This document shows, in pieces, positions 35,301-48,061 of a DNA stretch of 64,000 bases; position 1 is the first letter of the stretch, and each line of letters begins with the position of its first letter. The translations under genes and the position numbers were made by a program. Source of the DNA: Scortum barcoo (Eukaryota; Chordata; Actinopteri; Centrarchiformes; Terapontidae); the NCBI GenBank assembly GCA_023238725.1, contig CM041547.1, positions 24,091,126 to 24,155,125 on the forward strand, in the 5' to 3' direction. Below the pieces are notes generated by a model. It ran no database searches. It was given only the letters and a program-made list of their open reading frames with translations, and was not told where the DNA came from.

Positions 35301-38300
35301 AATAGTGATTGTTTTAAATTTCATATGTATTTAGTATATTAATTTGTTAGCATACTACTTACATTTTTTTTTTGTCAAGAGTGACCTATTTTTTGTGTTT
35401 TCTGGACCCATCCATAATCAGTGCTTTAGGGCTAGTCAATTTCTCTGCTATATCCCAAAATAAAAAACAAGTAGTATTTAAGAGTGTTGATAAAAATGAG
35501 AAGGTACTGGCATGTTAGACATGGGAGGGGAAATTCATACAATGTGATACTTTAAATATGAGAGTACTGATATGGCTTCACTTTTAAATCTTCTTTCGAT
35601 GACTGAATTAAGACTGTAATAGAATCCTAGAATAAATCCAGTAGTATGTAGTAAGTACAGAGTACAGTTCCCAGTGCTATGAGTTGTTTATTTTTTACAT
35701 TTTAAGGCATGATATAAATTAACTTGATTTAACCCCACTACTGTCACTGCCAGGTATCCATTACCTGGGCCAGCTCCATGAGAACAGCCTGCTGAAGGTT
35801 GCTCTGGATCAGATCACAGGGGGACAGCTGCAGTTCACACGGCTGGAGAAGCACTTTGACACACTGGTACTTGGTCAGCCTGACCAGCGAAGGTAGGGCA
35901 TGTCCTGTTACATTATAATCATTGTCCATTTCAGTTCTTTATTCCTTTTTTCCTACACCACCAAGGACTACCTACCTGGGCTCAAACAAATCAAAACAGC
36001 ATTCCCATTACCTCTGACTCATCCTGTGTTACTTCTCTGTCAGGGAGTACCACATCCATGCAGGGAAGACTGAGATGGCAGCTAGCCTGAAGAAGCAGTT
36101 CCCAGGAGAAGAGGAGGCCATTGATGAGTTCATGAGATTGATGAAGGTAGAAAGTGAGGGAGTTCATTATAAACATAATGATGGAAAGATAGATGAGAAG
36201 GTGAAGAAGACACATCCTTAACTTTAAATCCTTGACTTTCTTTTGACAAAGTAACATTTGAAGTGCCACAAGGTTTAGACCTAAGTCCACTGTTTTTCTG
36301 TTTTTTCATGCTGTCACTAATGGTCATGGTAATGTTGATCATTTTGAAACTCAGTGTTGGTTTTCACTGCTATGTAGATAACACTAAACTCTATATAGTT
36401 TTTGCTCCTAAAGTTGCAAAATAAATTAAGTGTATTGTTGAATCTAATAGATAAATGTACATACATGTCCTCCTCTTGCAGCTAGCTTCACGGCAGACAC
36501 CTCTTATTGCCATTTTGAAGATGGTACCATATTGGCTGGTCAAGTTCCTGGTTTGGACTGGCTTATTAGATCGTCTCTCTTCAGTGTTCAGCCTTGCAAC
36601 AACCAACCACTCAGAAATAATGTCACGCCTCACACACAACAAGGACCTACAGGCACTGTCTGCCTACCTGTTCTATGGTGACGGGCACACACACACACAT
36701 GCACATTTTAGATTGCACACATTGTGTATTTCCACTTCAGTGCTCTGTATTATGTCATTTTAGGTGTCCCCCCTAAAGAGTCCAGCTTTCTCATCAATGC
36801 TCTCCTTCTTCACCACTACAAGCGTGGTGCGTACTACCCACGAGGAGGCGCCAGTGAGTTCGCCTTTCACATCATCCCTGTCATCCGGCAGGGGGGCGGT
36901 GCTGTGCTGGTCAGAGCTCCTGTGCAACGCATCCTGCTTAACCAGCAAGGAAAGGCCTATGGTGAGAGGGGAACGGGGAGACATCATTGATATAGTGACA
37001 TTTTCTATGCAAGCAATTCTGTACATGGAAGTTTCTGACTCTCCTTCCTCCTGACTCCGCCTTTCAAGCACAGCTGTTTCTTGAGTCTTTTGGTTGCAAG
37101 TCTAAGTCAAAGCAGAAGCCTTCATACACTAATTTCCAGCCCAGTTGCCCAGTTTATCAGGTCATGTCAGGTTTCTAAAGATGTGTGGTGAGAATATGTG
37201 CACCTCATGCAGACTTTAGACCAGTGTATGCATGGGTTTCAAGAGACAGCTGCAGGTGAAATTATTAGGTGGGCCTGAAATATAAGGTCAGTATTGTGTG
37301 TTCAGGCTGTTTGCCATTTTCACTAACTATGTTCTAATTGTTAGTTTTATTGATTTGAATGATTCTTTTGATTGACTGTGATGTTTAATAGTAGACTTGA
37401 TAGATCTTGCAAAAATACATCAGCATTTCTGTCCTTGCATACACATACTTTTAGTCATGAATTTGAACATCTACAGGGTTTTATGCATCTGGCCCCTGGT
37501 CTGCCACATCTGCCACATTTTCTTTTACATTTGACAACCAATCATGGTTATTGACAGATTTGAGAAAGTCATCAGGAGAGAAAGTCGAGTCCAAGTCAAG
37601 TCTTAAATCATCATTTTTGTGAAGTTAGTCTGACAGTCGACAGCTATGCATTTGAACCAATGTCATGTTCCAAAGGTGCAAATGTGGTAGGCTTATCATC
37701 ATACAATTTGTACTACTCATTAGTATTTTTGCAATCGATGGAACAAAAATATAAAAATTTGCCATAGCGGTGCATTTGACTTGTTAGTAATGAAAATGAA
37801 GCCAACCTAACCCTCCATTATGACAGCACAAAATGGAAATGAAAGACAGTGATTAACAGTGTGTATATATATGTAATAACAAGGGAACAAAGATAAATAA
37901 AGATGAAGGGCACAAGCAAGGAAAGTTGTTCTGAAATGTCCAATTTTTATTAGAGCAGTGAATACTCTAACTAGAACTACTTAGTCCTCTGTAATATTAT
38001 AGAAATTATAAATATAGATGGAGGTAAAATGATATAAGTTCTAACATAACGATTTGGATATTTTGAATGCCTATCAATGCATACTACAGAAAAACAGAAC
38101 AGAACAGGCGATAGAGCCTGGACCAATGGATACTTCTACTGGATGTTTCTTTGGGGTGAACACTGTGTGTATTGTGTGTGTGAATGTGTCTCAGGTGTGA
38201 CTGTGCGTAAAGGACAAGAGGAGATTGAAGTCCACGCCCCTGTGGTCATTTCCAACGCTGGAATCTTCAATACTTTCCGGAAGTTTCTGCCCCAGCACAT

Positions 38301-40519
38301 ACAGGACAAACCAGGTAACAGATTATGTCCTTCACCTGCAGCCACTAAACAGTATATTGCACTTTTTTTCTCATCTGCTTTGCTTTTTCAACTGCAGATT
38401 TCTACGCATGCATATTTTATGTTTCTATTGTAGAGATCCAGTCACTGTTGGGTATGGTGCGTCATGGTATGGGTTCCTTCTTGGTCTTTGTTGGTCTGGA
38501 TGGAACCAAAGAAGAACTGGGCATCGTTTCCACCAACTTCTGGATGTATAAAGACAATGACTTGGACTCACTGTAGGTTCTTTTCTTTTTTATTTCATAT
38601 TATATTGATCTCTTTTTCCTCTGCTTGCATTATAGTGCTTTTTATCTTTCAGTCAGTTTTATTGCATTTTGTATTTTATAGATTTAGCAGCCGATGTTCT
38701 GCTTGATAAGCTTGTGTGTGACTGTGTTTGTTTGCATACAACTTTGTGTGTAGTATGGAGCAATACTCTTCGCTGAGCAAAGAGCAGGTGTTAGGAAACA
38801 TTCCCATGATGTTCATCACCTTCCCATCTGGTAAAGATCCTACAGCCAGCATCAGACACCCAGGTAACTTGCCATCAAATCTGAAACCACTACAGTCAGT
38901 CCTGTCCTGTGTTGGATCTCCGTCTTGTCCTCCTCAAGCTTCTGTACTCTTGTCCAGCAAATATGCAATCAGTGAATCTCATTTCCATTCTAGCACATCA
39001 AATCTACAGTTCACAGTGATAGCTTTGGCAGATTTACCACCTGGAATTTGCAGTAATTCTTTTTCGAACAACAGGTCTTCGATTTGATCAGTTACTGCCA
39101 ACTTCTGATGTAGATTGTTCGATCTGTCTGTAAGACTCATTGAAACGCTGAAGACTTGTGTCAGAAAGTGTTCTCTGATGGCTGTGGACAAACAGTGTTT
39201 TTCCTACAACGGGTAACTTTCTCCTCAGTGTTCAGACCAAAAACAAGCTGTGGTGGACATTCCTTTGAGGCCGGATTTTACATTTTCATCAGCAAAGTCA
39301 CCCCACTGCAGCAAAACCCAGTGGTTCATTTAAGAAGATGAAATGTGTAGTCTTTAACTGCCCCTCTATCTTTACCCTTCTGTAGGTAAGTCCTGTATGA
39401 CACTGCTAACCATGGCACGCTATGAGTGGTTCGAGGAATGGGAGGGGACAAAGCTTGGCAAGAGGGGACAGGACTACCTGGATCTGAAAAACAGCATGGC
39501 CCAAGAGCTGCTGGACTGGGCACTAACAATCTTTCCTCAATTGCGAGACAAGGTATGTGTCAGTGTTTGTATGTGGATGTAGGTGTGTTTGTGCATTTAT
39601 ACAGTTACACAGTTACATTGTAGCATTTCTGTGATTCATCTATCAAAGAGTAATTACACTCAGTAGAACATCAGTTGACAAGTTCCCTGATTAAAAGTCT
39701 GTTTAGCAGTGTAAGTATAGATTCCAGCCAATACTGCGACATCCAGAACTCTCCCTCTGATGGATACATTAGATATAGCTGCATTTCCACACTCAGTGTT
39801 GTATTTCCAGTAGAAATGTATAAATGAGCAAAAGATAAATTTGCTTACACATTCACCAAATTATCTTGGTAGGCTGAAATATGTCAGTGGTGTGTAGAAG
39901 GCAGTTTGATACACCTGAAAGTAGTTTTTTTTTTTTCCCCCAATATGACTATATTTACAGTGTCACACTGAAATATTACTGTGCTTCCAAACCCCCTAAA
40001 AAAGAACACAGATGGTTAAAGTGGCAACAGTTTTTTTTTCTGATTGTACTTTTGTCTGCAGAAGCAATCCACAGCCAGTTATACTCAGCAGAAATAAAAA
40101 ACATGCGTGTGCATGTGTTCAGGTGGTGATGGTGGATGCTGCCACTCCTCTCACTAATGTCCACTATCTGGGCGCTCCCAGAGGTGAGATGTACGGCGCT
40201 GAGCACAACTTGGAGCGCTTCACCCCGGAAACAGTTGCTAGGACACGTCCACAGACGCCGGTCGATGGACTCTACCTTACAGGTGACGTCACTGACAGAC
40301 AGTCTTGTGTGGTCTGGATTCTACAGATATTGACACAGTGCTTCTGTGTGTGTGTTTGTGTGTGCAGGTCAGGATGTATTCTGTAATGGCATGGCTGGAG
40401 CGCTGCACGGTGGACTGCTCTGTGCCTCTGCCGTCCTCAATCAGATCCTCTACATCGACCTTCTTGCCCTTAAGACCCGCCTCAAACATAAACAGGCCAA
40501 TCATAAATTGATCTGGTAG
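32352..40519 (+). CDS. retsat: All-trans-retinol 13,14-reductase (retinol saturase) family (12 coding exons, 610 aa)
   Basis: Coding exons: 32352-32517, 34613-34795, 35754-35892, 36044-36146, 36482-36677, 36764-36961, 38195-38314, 38434-38572, 38754-38863, 39386-39552, 40123-40282 and 40368-40519. All phases agree and the total of 610 residues equals human RETSAT. The protein starts with a hydrophobic membrane or signal segment ([20 protein letters not shown]). The FAD Rossmann motif follows near residue 70 ([20 protein letters not shown], then [10 protein letters not shown]). Conserved blocks [18 protein letters not shown] and [20 protein letters not shown], the latter the C-terminal FAD-contact region, complete the flavin amine-oxidase-like fold. 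Family role: an ER enzyme that saturates the 13,14 double bond of all-trans-retinol. Teleosts have more than one retsat paralog and I cannot say which this is or whether activity is kept. The start was chosen because splicing continues in frame from it and it heads the hydrophobic segment. An upstream in-frame ATG at 32262 is possible. Confidence 0.92.
32657..32702. repeat. (ATCC)n microsatellite in retsat intron 1
   Basis: About eleven ATCC units abutting a Tc1 fragment. Confidence 0.95.
32702..32894 (-). pseudogene. Tc1/mariner transposase fragment (DNA-binding region)
   Basis: The minus-strand frame reads [20 protein letters not shown] and [19 protein letters not shown]. It matches the first half of the transposase relic at 19290-19912 (same family, independent copy) and then ends abruptly in the ATCC microsatellite. 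No catalytic half is present. Confidence 0.8.
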
Positions 40520-43500
40520 TTGCAGCAGAGGATAAATCTATGTAACATTGTTTACCTGCTTCTCAATTTCTCAATGAGTATTTACACAATTCAAATGTTA
40601 AAATGATAATCACTCAGTGAAAAGACCAAAAAACAAGAAGTGAGGCTATTTATTATGTTTTGCATTTGTTTGAGCTTGATAATTCACATCTTGAATGTTA
40701 ACGCCATAGCTCATAATCTGTTTTTCAAGAAATTAGATTTTTAATCCACACTTGCTGTTACTGACACCACACAGGTTGAAGTGGTGATTCATGTGGAGTG
40801 AAGGGAAAGGTGGTGAAAAAGTGGAGAGGAAGAGATGAGGAGAGAGGAAACAGAAGCAAGGGAGAAACATGCAAAAGCGGAGACGGAAAAATAGAGAAAG
40901 TAAAGGAAGTGCAACTGACTGTGCAACTGTAGATTAAATTTGGATTAGATAAGGAGAGTAAGTGTTTTGCACATATAAGGGCTGCAACAGCACCACCAAT
41001 TGTGACCTATTTTCTAAAATGTCAATTGTACAGCACGTATTGACTTTCATGTACTGTCACTCTTTATAATATATAGTATGGCACAGTTCAGATATCACCC
41101 GGGAAAAATGGGAAGATATATTTTTAGCCAAGCATGGCACTATGGATGGTAATACGCTTTCCTAATTTGTACTGCAAACTTCTGCACAACAATTTAAGAA
41201 TCAATAGAGATCTTTGACCTTATCTGATCTTACTTAGTGAACATCTGGTAAAATGTTTGATTTTTCCAAATATTTTTAAGACTAATGAAATTCCCCTCAA
41301 CCTCATCTGTACTTTGTGTTCAGTGCTAATTACCAAATGTTACCATGCTAACATGCTAAAGTAAAATGGCAAACGTGGTAAAAAAATATATATAACTGCT
41401 AAATGCTTATACGTACATGTTACCATCCTGGTGTCAGATGTAGACTTCATGCAACCACATGTTCACACGTTCATTTTTACTGTGCGTTTCATTTGGAATT
41501 CCCCCCGCCCCACCTGAGCCTACCACATACCATGCATGCACAGGTAGTCCCAGCAAACATGGGAGGCAAGATATTACTGTAATCATGTTTCATTACTTCC
41601 TTAAGCAGTAAATGCTCAGTGATTCACCGAACTTTCACTTTCAGCTAAGCATTGCTTATTTCTCATCAGTCCTTCAACTTCATTGACCTTTTGACCTATT
41701 CCTTACCTTTTGTCTTTTCCATATTATATTAATAAGGAGTTATCCAAACTGTGCTCAAAGATTTTTTTCGTGTTTTACCCAGTAATGATGAGAAAACCAG
41801 CAGTAACATATCAACTGCAGGAAACTAAAGAAGGAGGAAATAAAGAGACCACTGAGAATGTCCTTATTATTTCTTTATCATTATCAGTCATCCCTGCCAC
41901 ATACCACAGGAAGTGTAGAATTTTCCTGAATGCACTGAGAATGCAAAAACAACGAAACAGTTGTCATTATGTTTTGTTATTCGTCTTTATAAAGAGGTGT
42001 TTCACTGTAATTGACCTGCAGGAATATGACACCAGCTGCTGTGATGGTAATGACTCCTCCAAGTGCTACAAAGAAACTAACTACACGACAGGCATGGTTG
42101 GTTAAATGTTAGTAGACTTGAAATAAAAATGGACTTGCACTGGCCTTAAGTTAATTTAGAGATTGGAACATTGTAGTATTTATCAGTCATAATATTATTA
42201 TTAATTTAGAATAATCAAGACAGATGAATGAACACTATTGCTCATTTATGTATCAATATGTATGGACCCAAAAAGTCTGAGATAAAGGTATTTGGTCCTG
42301 ATGCCATTAAATGAAAAGTTAGCGGTTCATCAACACCCCTGCAGAAAAAAAAGATTGACACTGAGCCATACTGATACTGAAATAACTTTATAATATACTG
42401 AATTTAGCTTAGATTATAAGCACAAAATCCGCCTTAAAATAAATGAAAAAAGCGCAAAAATCATTGCTGGAAACAGACATTTCACAAGTTGTGCTCAGTT
42501 GTCGCACACTTGCACTTTCATGAGAGGTTGGAATAGCCTAATAGAGGTGAATGTTTGGAATAGCCTCCAAACTCCCCAGACAGGCCCTGATGCTGATCCA
42601 TCAGTCCATCAGTACTGGGTGGGGGAAACTACAACTTTTACTCCACACTAAACACTTTTAAACACTTTTAAACAGTAGTTTACACAAGTTGCATGTGTGG
42701 CATTGTGTTACAGTACCTTTAAATCAGCATTGAGTTTGAGGGGGATCGGTTTTAGTGACAGTCTGGTGGAGTCTACGTTATTTCCGCATGAATATGTAAA
42801 GTCACAGAAATTATTCCCCCTCCCATATATTCCATATTACCATGTATTGCCACAGACCTTACTGATTCTGAAACATTTACTCTGACCACAGCTTCCTGTA
42901 TTTGTTTCAGTGAACAAGGTCACGCACACTAAGCAGGCTCTGTTCTCATTCTGAAACCAACTGTTAGCTATTTTCACTTCTTTTCCCTTTTTAATACTCT
43001 ATTTGACCTCAGTGGGACGTGTTGCGAGGTCCAAGAAGCGAACTTCACCACTCATTACAACCTCAAGCTAGCTAGACCACCTAAATTGTGGATCATTGCT
43101 TTGGGGAAGCCTGGAGGTGGAACTGCAGATTGCTTCTGTGTTAGTCATTAGGTCTGAAAACAACAAACAGGACTCAACACAGGGTTTACCAAATGTTAGC
43201 TTTTGGCTACAGAATGACATCTGTTAGTGTTATATTATTTAACAAGCATGTGTAGACCTCCAAACCTGACAACATTTGGTTCCAAGTTGTAATGACTCGG
43301 CCATGTTGAATGGTGCTCTGTTTGCTTTATGATATACATTCTAGACATTTTAATTTTGGAAGTTACTACATTAATTGTATGAATCGGCCATAAAATAATT
43401 GAAACGTTTATGTAATGTAATGGTGTCTATCAGCTCTTTCCCCGTTGAACATGGAATAGGATAAGGAACATTTTTGTACTGAAATATTTCCTTGAGAAAT

Positions 43501-44231
43501 ATGGTGGCTGAACCGTAATAGATAAAACAACAGATAAAATATCATAAAGCTCTTTTTTAAATTATTTTGCAAGCTGCTGTATTACAAAATCTTTATGGAA
43601 AAAGTGAGGTTCTGTCAAAATCATAAATATCAACTTAATTTACTGTTGAAAGAAAAATTGCAATTGATAACTCTGCCTGTGTGACATAAAGGAAATCCTG
43701 AAGAACATGCAGGTTATGATGATATTATCATTTGTGAAATCTGTGTAACAAAATTGAAATGATGTATTCTTGACATTTACTCAAATGAGCACACATAGAC
43801 ATTCTGTCATATATGACTCAATGCAATTTACTTTTTTCCAAAATTTCCAATAAACTGAGAATAACAACTTCTACAAGAGGACAGGCTTTGGGGATTTATT
43901 GGATTTTTTTAGTGATGTTCAACAAAATGCATGTGTCATCATGAGTCGTATTACAGTTTCTACACATTACAGTTTCTATAACACAGAGCCAATGCAACAA
44001 TACAATCTGAAGCTGTTTTCTGAAGCCATTTTAATTTATTTGTGATTCATTATAGCGAAACAAAATGCATAGTAACACGGGAGTTACTGAGTATTAACCA
44101 TCAGCACAGAATCTAATATAAATTCAACAGACAATTTATATTAGACAAAGCAGAACATTGTTGGAAATGAAAGTTTGCCACTAAGCACCAACAGGAGAAT
44201 CTACAATGTAGCATTTCTGATTTCTCTTACT
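40520..44231. other. Intergenic between retsat and the actinoporin-like gene, no gene recognised
   Basis: A+T-rich sequence without recognised exons. It includes the 3' end of retsat and, at its right edge, the 3' UTR of the minus-strand gene. A minus-strand AATAAA (TTTATT at 44035-44040 on the given strand) could end that transcript. The 131-codon frame at 41710-42105 has no family features and is judged a chance frame. Confidence 0.55.
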
Positions 44232-44891
44232 TCAGTTGTCTTTCACCTCCACCTTCATAACAGGTTGGTAAGAGTCTGACATCGATGCCATGATGGTAAC
44301 CTGGCCCTTCTTGTGACTGAGACTGGGGCCGTTTGCTTTGCCTCTGATAAAGGTGTTGTCTGTGTTGTTGTACATCTCATAATAAAGATCATAATTACAC
44401 TCTTTGCTCTTATCAAAGATCCCCAATGCGTACCAGTTTGAGTACAGGTTGAAGTCATAGGGCACAGAGAACATGACAGCGACTCTCTCAGTGAACTCCT
44501 TGGTAGCTTTGTTGAGGAGATCGTAGGTGAAGACGCCAACAGCTCCTCGAGCGGTGTGAGCGGTCTTGGTGAACATCGCGTTCCCAGATGAAGACGGGTC
44601 AACATGAGGTGGCAAAGGTTCAGCACAGAAGCCGCTGTCAATGAATACACTAGAAACAATGGGAAAGTATGAGTGAATGCAGCATATTTGTGGACAACAT
44701 ATTTCAGTGAAAGAAAATCGTTACCAGGTTAGTTTTAAATATAATATTATTAGTTAAAATAGTTACCAGGGGTTACCGAGGATGTAGTTAGAGCTTTTGT
44801 TTTTAATCTCAACAGAGCACTGCCGGTGTGTTGGTAGGAGTTCGGCAACTCCAGTTCCGATCGTTATTGCTGTCTCAATGTGTTTAGACAT
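44232..44891 (-). CDS. Actinoporin-like protein of fish (two coding exons, 180 aa)
   Basis: Exons are 44767-44891 and 44232-44649, joined in phase 2 to give 180 residues, the usual size of actinoporins (about 175-180). The first exon opens MSKHIETAITIGTGVAELL, corresponding to the N-terminal amphipathic helix region. The second contains VPYDFNLYSNWYALGIFD and the tyrosine cluster DLYYEMYN, the aromatic patch that contacts phosphocholine headgroups in the sea-anemone family. The RGD tripeptide common in anemone proteins is RGK here. There is no signal peptide, as in other fish members. Anemone relatives form membrane pores. Fish members are described as actinoporin-like and their role is unclear, so pore formation is not claimed. 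A leader exon and TATA box lie upstream, and a decayed sister copy lies at 45940-47470. Confidence 0.85.
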
Positions 44892-45104
44892 AATGACTGT
44901 GCAACAGGAACACATGTTCAGACAAATACACAGACAGAGAAAAAAGCAAAACCTTCATTTCATGTTAATATTTTTGTTGTTCTTTTGATATATACAGCAG
45001 GCAGATTGAAGTTGCTATTGTTCCACAGACACGCTTGAGACATTCAGAAAGACAAAGATATATTGTTTTGATTAGTTCAGTTTAATTCATGTTGCTCTGC
45101 TTAC

Positions 45105-45175
45105 CTGGAACGAACTCTTCTGAAGGACGACTGTAAGCTCTGACTGTCAGGATTTTAGTTCTCGTTATAAAGGGG
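45105..45175 (-). promoter_or_regulatory. Promoter and 5' UTR exon of the actinoporin-like gene
   Basis: On the minus strand a TTTATAA box (complement of 45165-45172) lies about 30 bases before a short leader. The leader ends at 45105 with a good donor, TTCCAG|GTAAGC. The coding exon has an acceptor TTGCACAG at 44897, five bases before its ATG. This gives a non-coding first exon of roughly 35 bases. The start site is inferred from the TATA spacing. Confidence 0.6.
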
Positions 45176-45939
45176 AAGACCAAAGAAAGTAGCTGTGGGC
45201 TGGACTTGTTTGTGTGGGACCCTCCTCCCCAACAACTGCTCTTCATTAAAGGGTAATCAGAAGCTGTATAGTGGAATGTGATATCATTCTCCCTGTCTCA
45301 GCCACACACATATATACCGTTTTTGACAACTTGGGGTTTGCATTATTTAAGTTAGGTCTTTATTAATTATTTTCTACCCATTAAATAATCCCTTACAAAC
45401 AAACTCTTGACATGCACATTTACCCTACACAGGAGAACTGACTGTACAAAACGTGTCATTGAACATGTTTTCATGTCGACCGGACTTGCTGAGTACATAT
45501 CAAATCACCCTGAGGTTTACGCCTTGTAACAGAGAGAAAGCAAAAGTATCATGTTGTTTGTGTGGCTGGGAACTACTCCTATAATAAACACGTATTTATG
45601 AGATAGGTGTTGGTACTAAAATTACCTGCACCTGAAATGTCATTCCAATAATGGACTGGGTCATTTCCGTGTTTGAAGGTTTAACACTGGGAATGTTGGA
45701 GTTAACAAGTTTGTGTTGCTGTTAACTAATATGGAACTAAATATACAAACACTTCTGAGTATAATATAGTATACTATAGTATTCTATAAAGACTGCTTTG
45801 GTTTTACTAGTGTGTAACTAAATAACGAGCCATGAGGGTGGTGTTAATGTTTTTACGTCACTCTTGGCAGGAAAGCAAATAAGCATATTTCTTAAAATGT
45901 GAGAGTAAATTTATAGAATGTGTGAGGTTTGAACAGAAG

Positions 45940-46100
45940 TGATGTTCAATCCACTTGTGAAGAAAATGTGCAATGTCTAGCTGTCAGGCTTTTAGGTCTC
46001 GTTGTAAAGGTGAAGAAAACAGCCGGGGGCTTTATTTGTTGCCGCAGGACCTTCCTTCTGAACCAGATTCTGTTATAACCCCATAACAGTAAAGATGAAA
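45940..46100 (-). pseudogene. Decayed copy of the actinoporin-like promoter/leader region
   Basis: The stretch (given strand) CTGTCAGGCTTTTAGGTCTC GTTGTAAAGGTGAAGA parallels 45143-45180, CTGTCAGGATTTTAGTTCTC GTTATAAAGGGGAAGA, and the similarity continues through the GGGCT...TTTG and GGACC blocks. The TATA word has become TTGTAAA. It lies upstream (minus sense) of the intact gene and downstream of nothing intact, so it probably belongs with the exon relic at 47165-47470 or with a separate partial duplicate. Confidence 0.6.
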
Positions 46101-46493
46101 GTAAAAAACGTGTCATTAAACATGTTTTTATGTTGACCGGAGGCCAAACTTGCTGAGACAACATTACAGCATTCTGATGTTTCAGCTTTTTAACAAGTAA
46201 AAAATGGTCAAAGCAGATCTGAACTTATTAACTAATGTGATCAAAAATGTAGATTATATTATTGTCATATATCAAATAAGTGTATGTTTTCCACTATATG
46301 ATCTAAAGACCTAGATCACAGTTCCATTTGAAGCATGTTGCCCTTCCTGTGGTAAATAATGCATACTATCATCTCCACAGTGTGTGAGCTCTGTCTGCAT
46401 AACTCTATATAAAACTACAGTGAAGAATTTACTTTAGAAATTTGTTATTTTAAAATGTGTGCATAATAATTAAGTGATTAAATTATTATTATA

Positions 46494-46496
<3 letters not shown>

Positions 46497-46532
<36 letters not shown>
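46497..46532. repeat. (AT)n microsatellite
   Basis: An uninterrupted AT run of about 36 bases. Confidence 0.95.
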
Positions 46533-46538
<6 letters not shown>

Positions 46539-47164
46539 TATGTATTAGAATGAAGTAATTATTCTTATTGAATATGTATCTTTAATGAGTGTCGTGTGTA
46601 TTAAACTACACTCTTTGTTGCAAAGGTTTTTGTTTGATTATATTATTTTATTACTTTAAACATGTATTGTTATTATTATTTTTGTATACAACAAACAAAC
46701 ACAAGCAAACAGAATATACATGTTTATTTGGTGTTCAGGTTTTACAGATATCAGCTGGAAACTTTCAGTGATCTTTAAATGTTCTAACGCAGCCACAACA
46801 CACATGAAACATAAGTCTGCTGTTATATTAAGTTCCTGAAATTGCCATGTGAAAATAATCAAACTACTGAGTCATCATGTGAAGCCTGAACTTACTTTCA
46901 GCTCCCACGTGTTCTCACATTGCAATGTCAAAGACTTATCATTATTATCTGCTTCATGAGTAGAAATAACAACAAATCAGCCTCAGCTTGTGAATGCACT
47001 GGAACAATGTTTAGATTTTTCCACATCAATATTCAGGATATTTACTACATACATGTTGACACCACAGTTATAATCATACTTGTATAAAAAGATAACAGTT
47101 GTGACAAAATAGACAGATACTATGTAACTGATGGACTCTCTCTCACTTATCCAACCTGTCACTT

Positions 47165-47470
47165 GCAGCTTAATGACAGGTTGGAGTCTGACATCGCTGT
47201 CGTGATGGTAAGATGACTTCTATTATGAATGAGATGTTGGTCTCTTGTTTGCTCTTGGTCTCTTGCTCTGATAAATGGTTTGTCTGATTTTTAACACATA
47301 TCTAAATAAAAATCACAATCTGTAAAAGACTTCCTGTGGTTACATATTGACGCCACAGGCCACAGAGGACATGACTGCTATTTCTTCCTGGAGCTGGTCC
47401 TTGCCTTACATCAGGAGATCAAACATGAAGACAAAACAGATCCTCCAACTGTCAGCTTTGCAAAAATGCA
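47165..47470 (-). pseudogene. Decayed second exon of an actinoporin-like paralog
   Basis: Compared with 44240-44600 on the given strand, matching landmarks appear in the same order: ACAGGTTGG with AGTCTGACATCG, GTGATGGTAA against ATGATGGTAA, TCTGATAAATGGTTTGTCTG against TCTGATAAAGGTGTTGTCTG, a CACAG...GAGAACATGAC-like block, and AGGAGATC followed by TGAAGAC. Indels and stops break the frame throughout, so it is not a gene. It shows that the locus once held at least two copies. Confidence 0.75.
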
Positions 47471-48061
47471 ATGAAAGGTGACAAAGGTGAGAATGTGTAT
47501 GGAGTAGAGATGTGAAAGAAAAACTGTCTTGCCCATTTGAAGCCTATTTTAATCCTCTGTGACAGTTGTTTCATATGAACAGATTCTAAGTATTCACCTA
47601 AACTGTTGTATTTCCAGCCTCTGTTCAACCCTTATATTTCACATACACTATGTATAGACCTGAGCACACAAAACCAGAAGTACCCCTGATAAATGAAATG
47701 AAAGCCAAGGACACATTTAAACTTCTGTCTTCTGGGCTGACTATTTGCTTTATTTATTTGCCAGTTTTCTCTCTAATGAAGACACAGAAGTGAAACACTA
47801 CTTGTTAGCACTATAAAAGTCTGCATTTCAATCAGTGTCTAGTCTTTCACTCACAAATAACAAAAATGCAACCTCTGTCACTAGATATTTAGAAATGGGA
47901 TTCAAGCTTAATAAAGTAAATATGAAATGTGCCCAAAGCAGGGAATAAAAAGTCAATGTGACAAATGATATCTCTAAATTCACAGAACATTTCAGATTAT
48001 TAATTAGAAATTGCAAAAAAAACAAGAAAAAAAGAGGAAAAAGAAAGAAAAAAACATCATC

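Noticed and set aside
41710..42105. 131-codon frame between retsat and the actinoporin-like gene
   Set aside because: It has a cysteine cluster near the end but no recognised family, and base composition is like the surrounding intergenic DNA.
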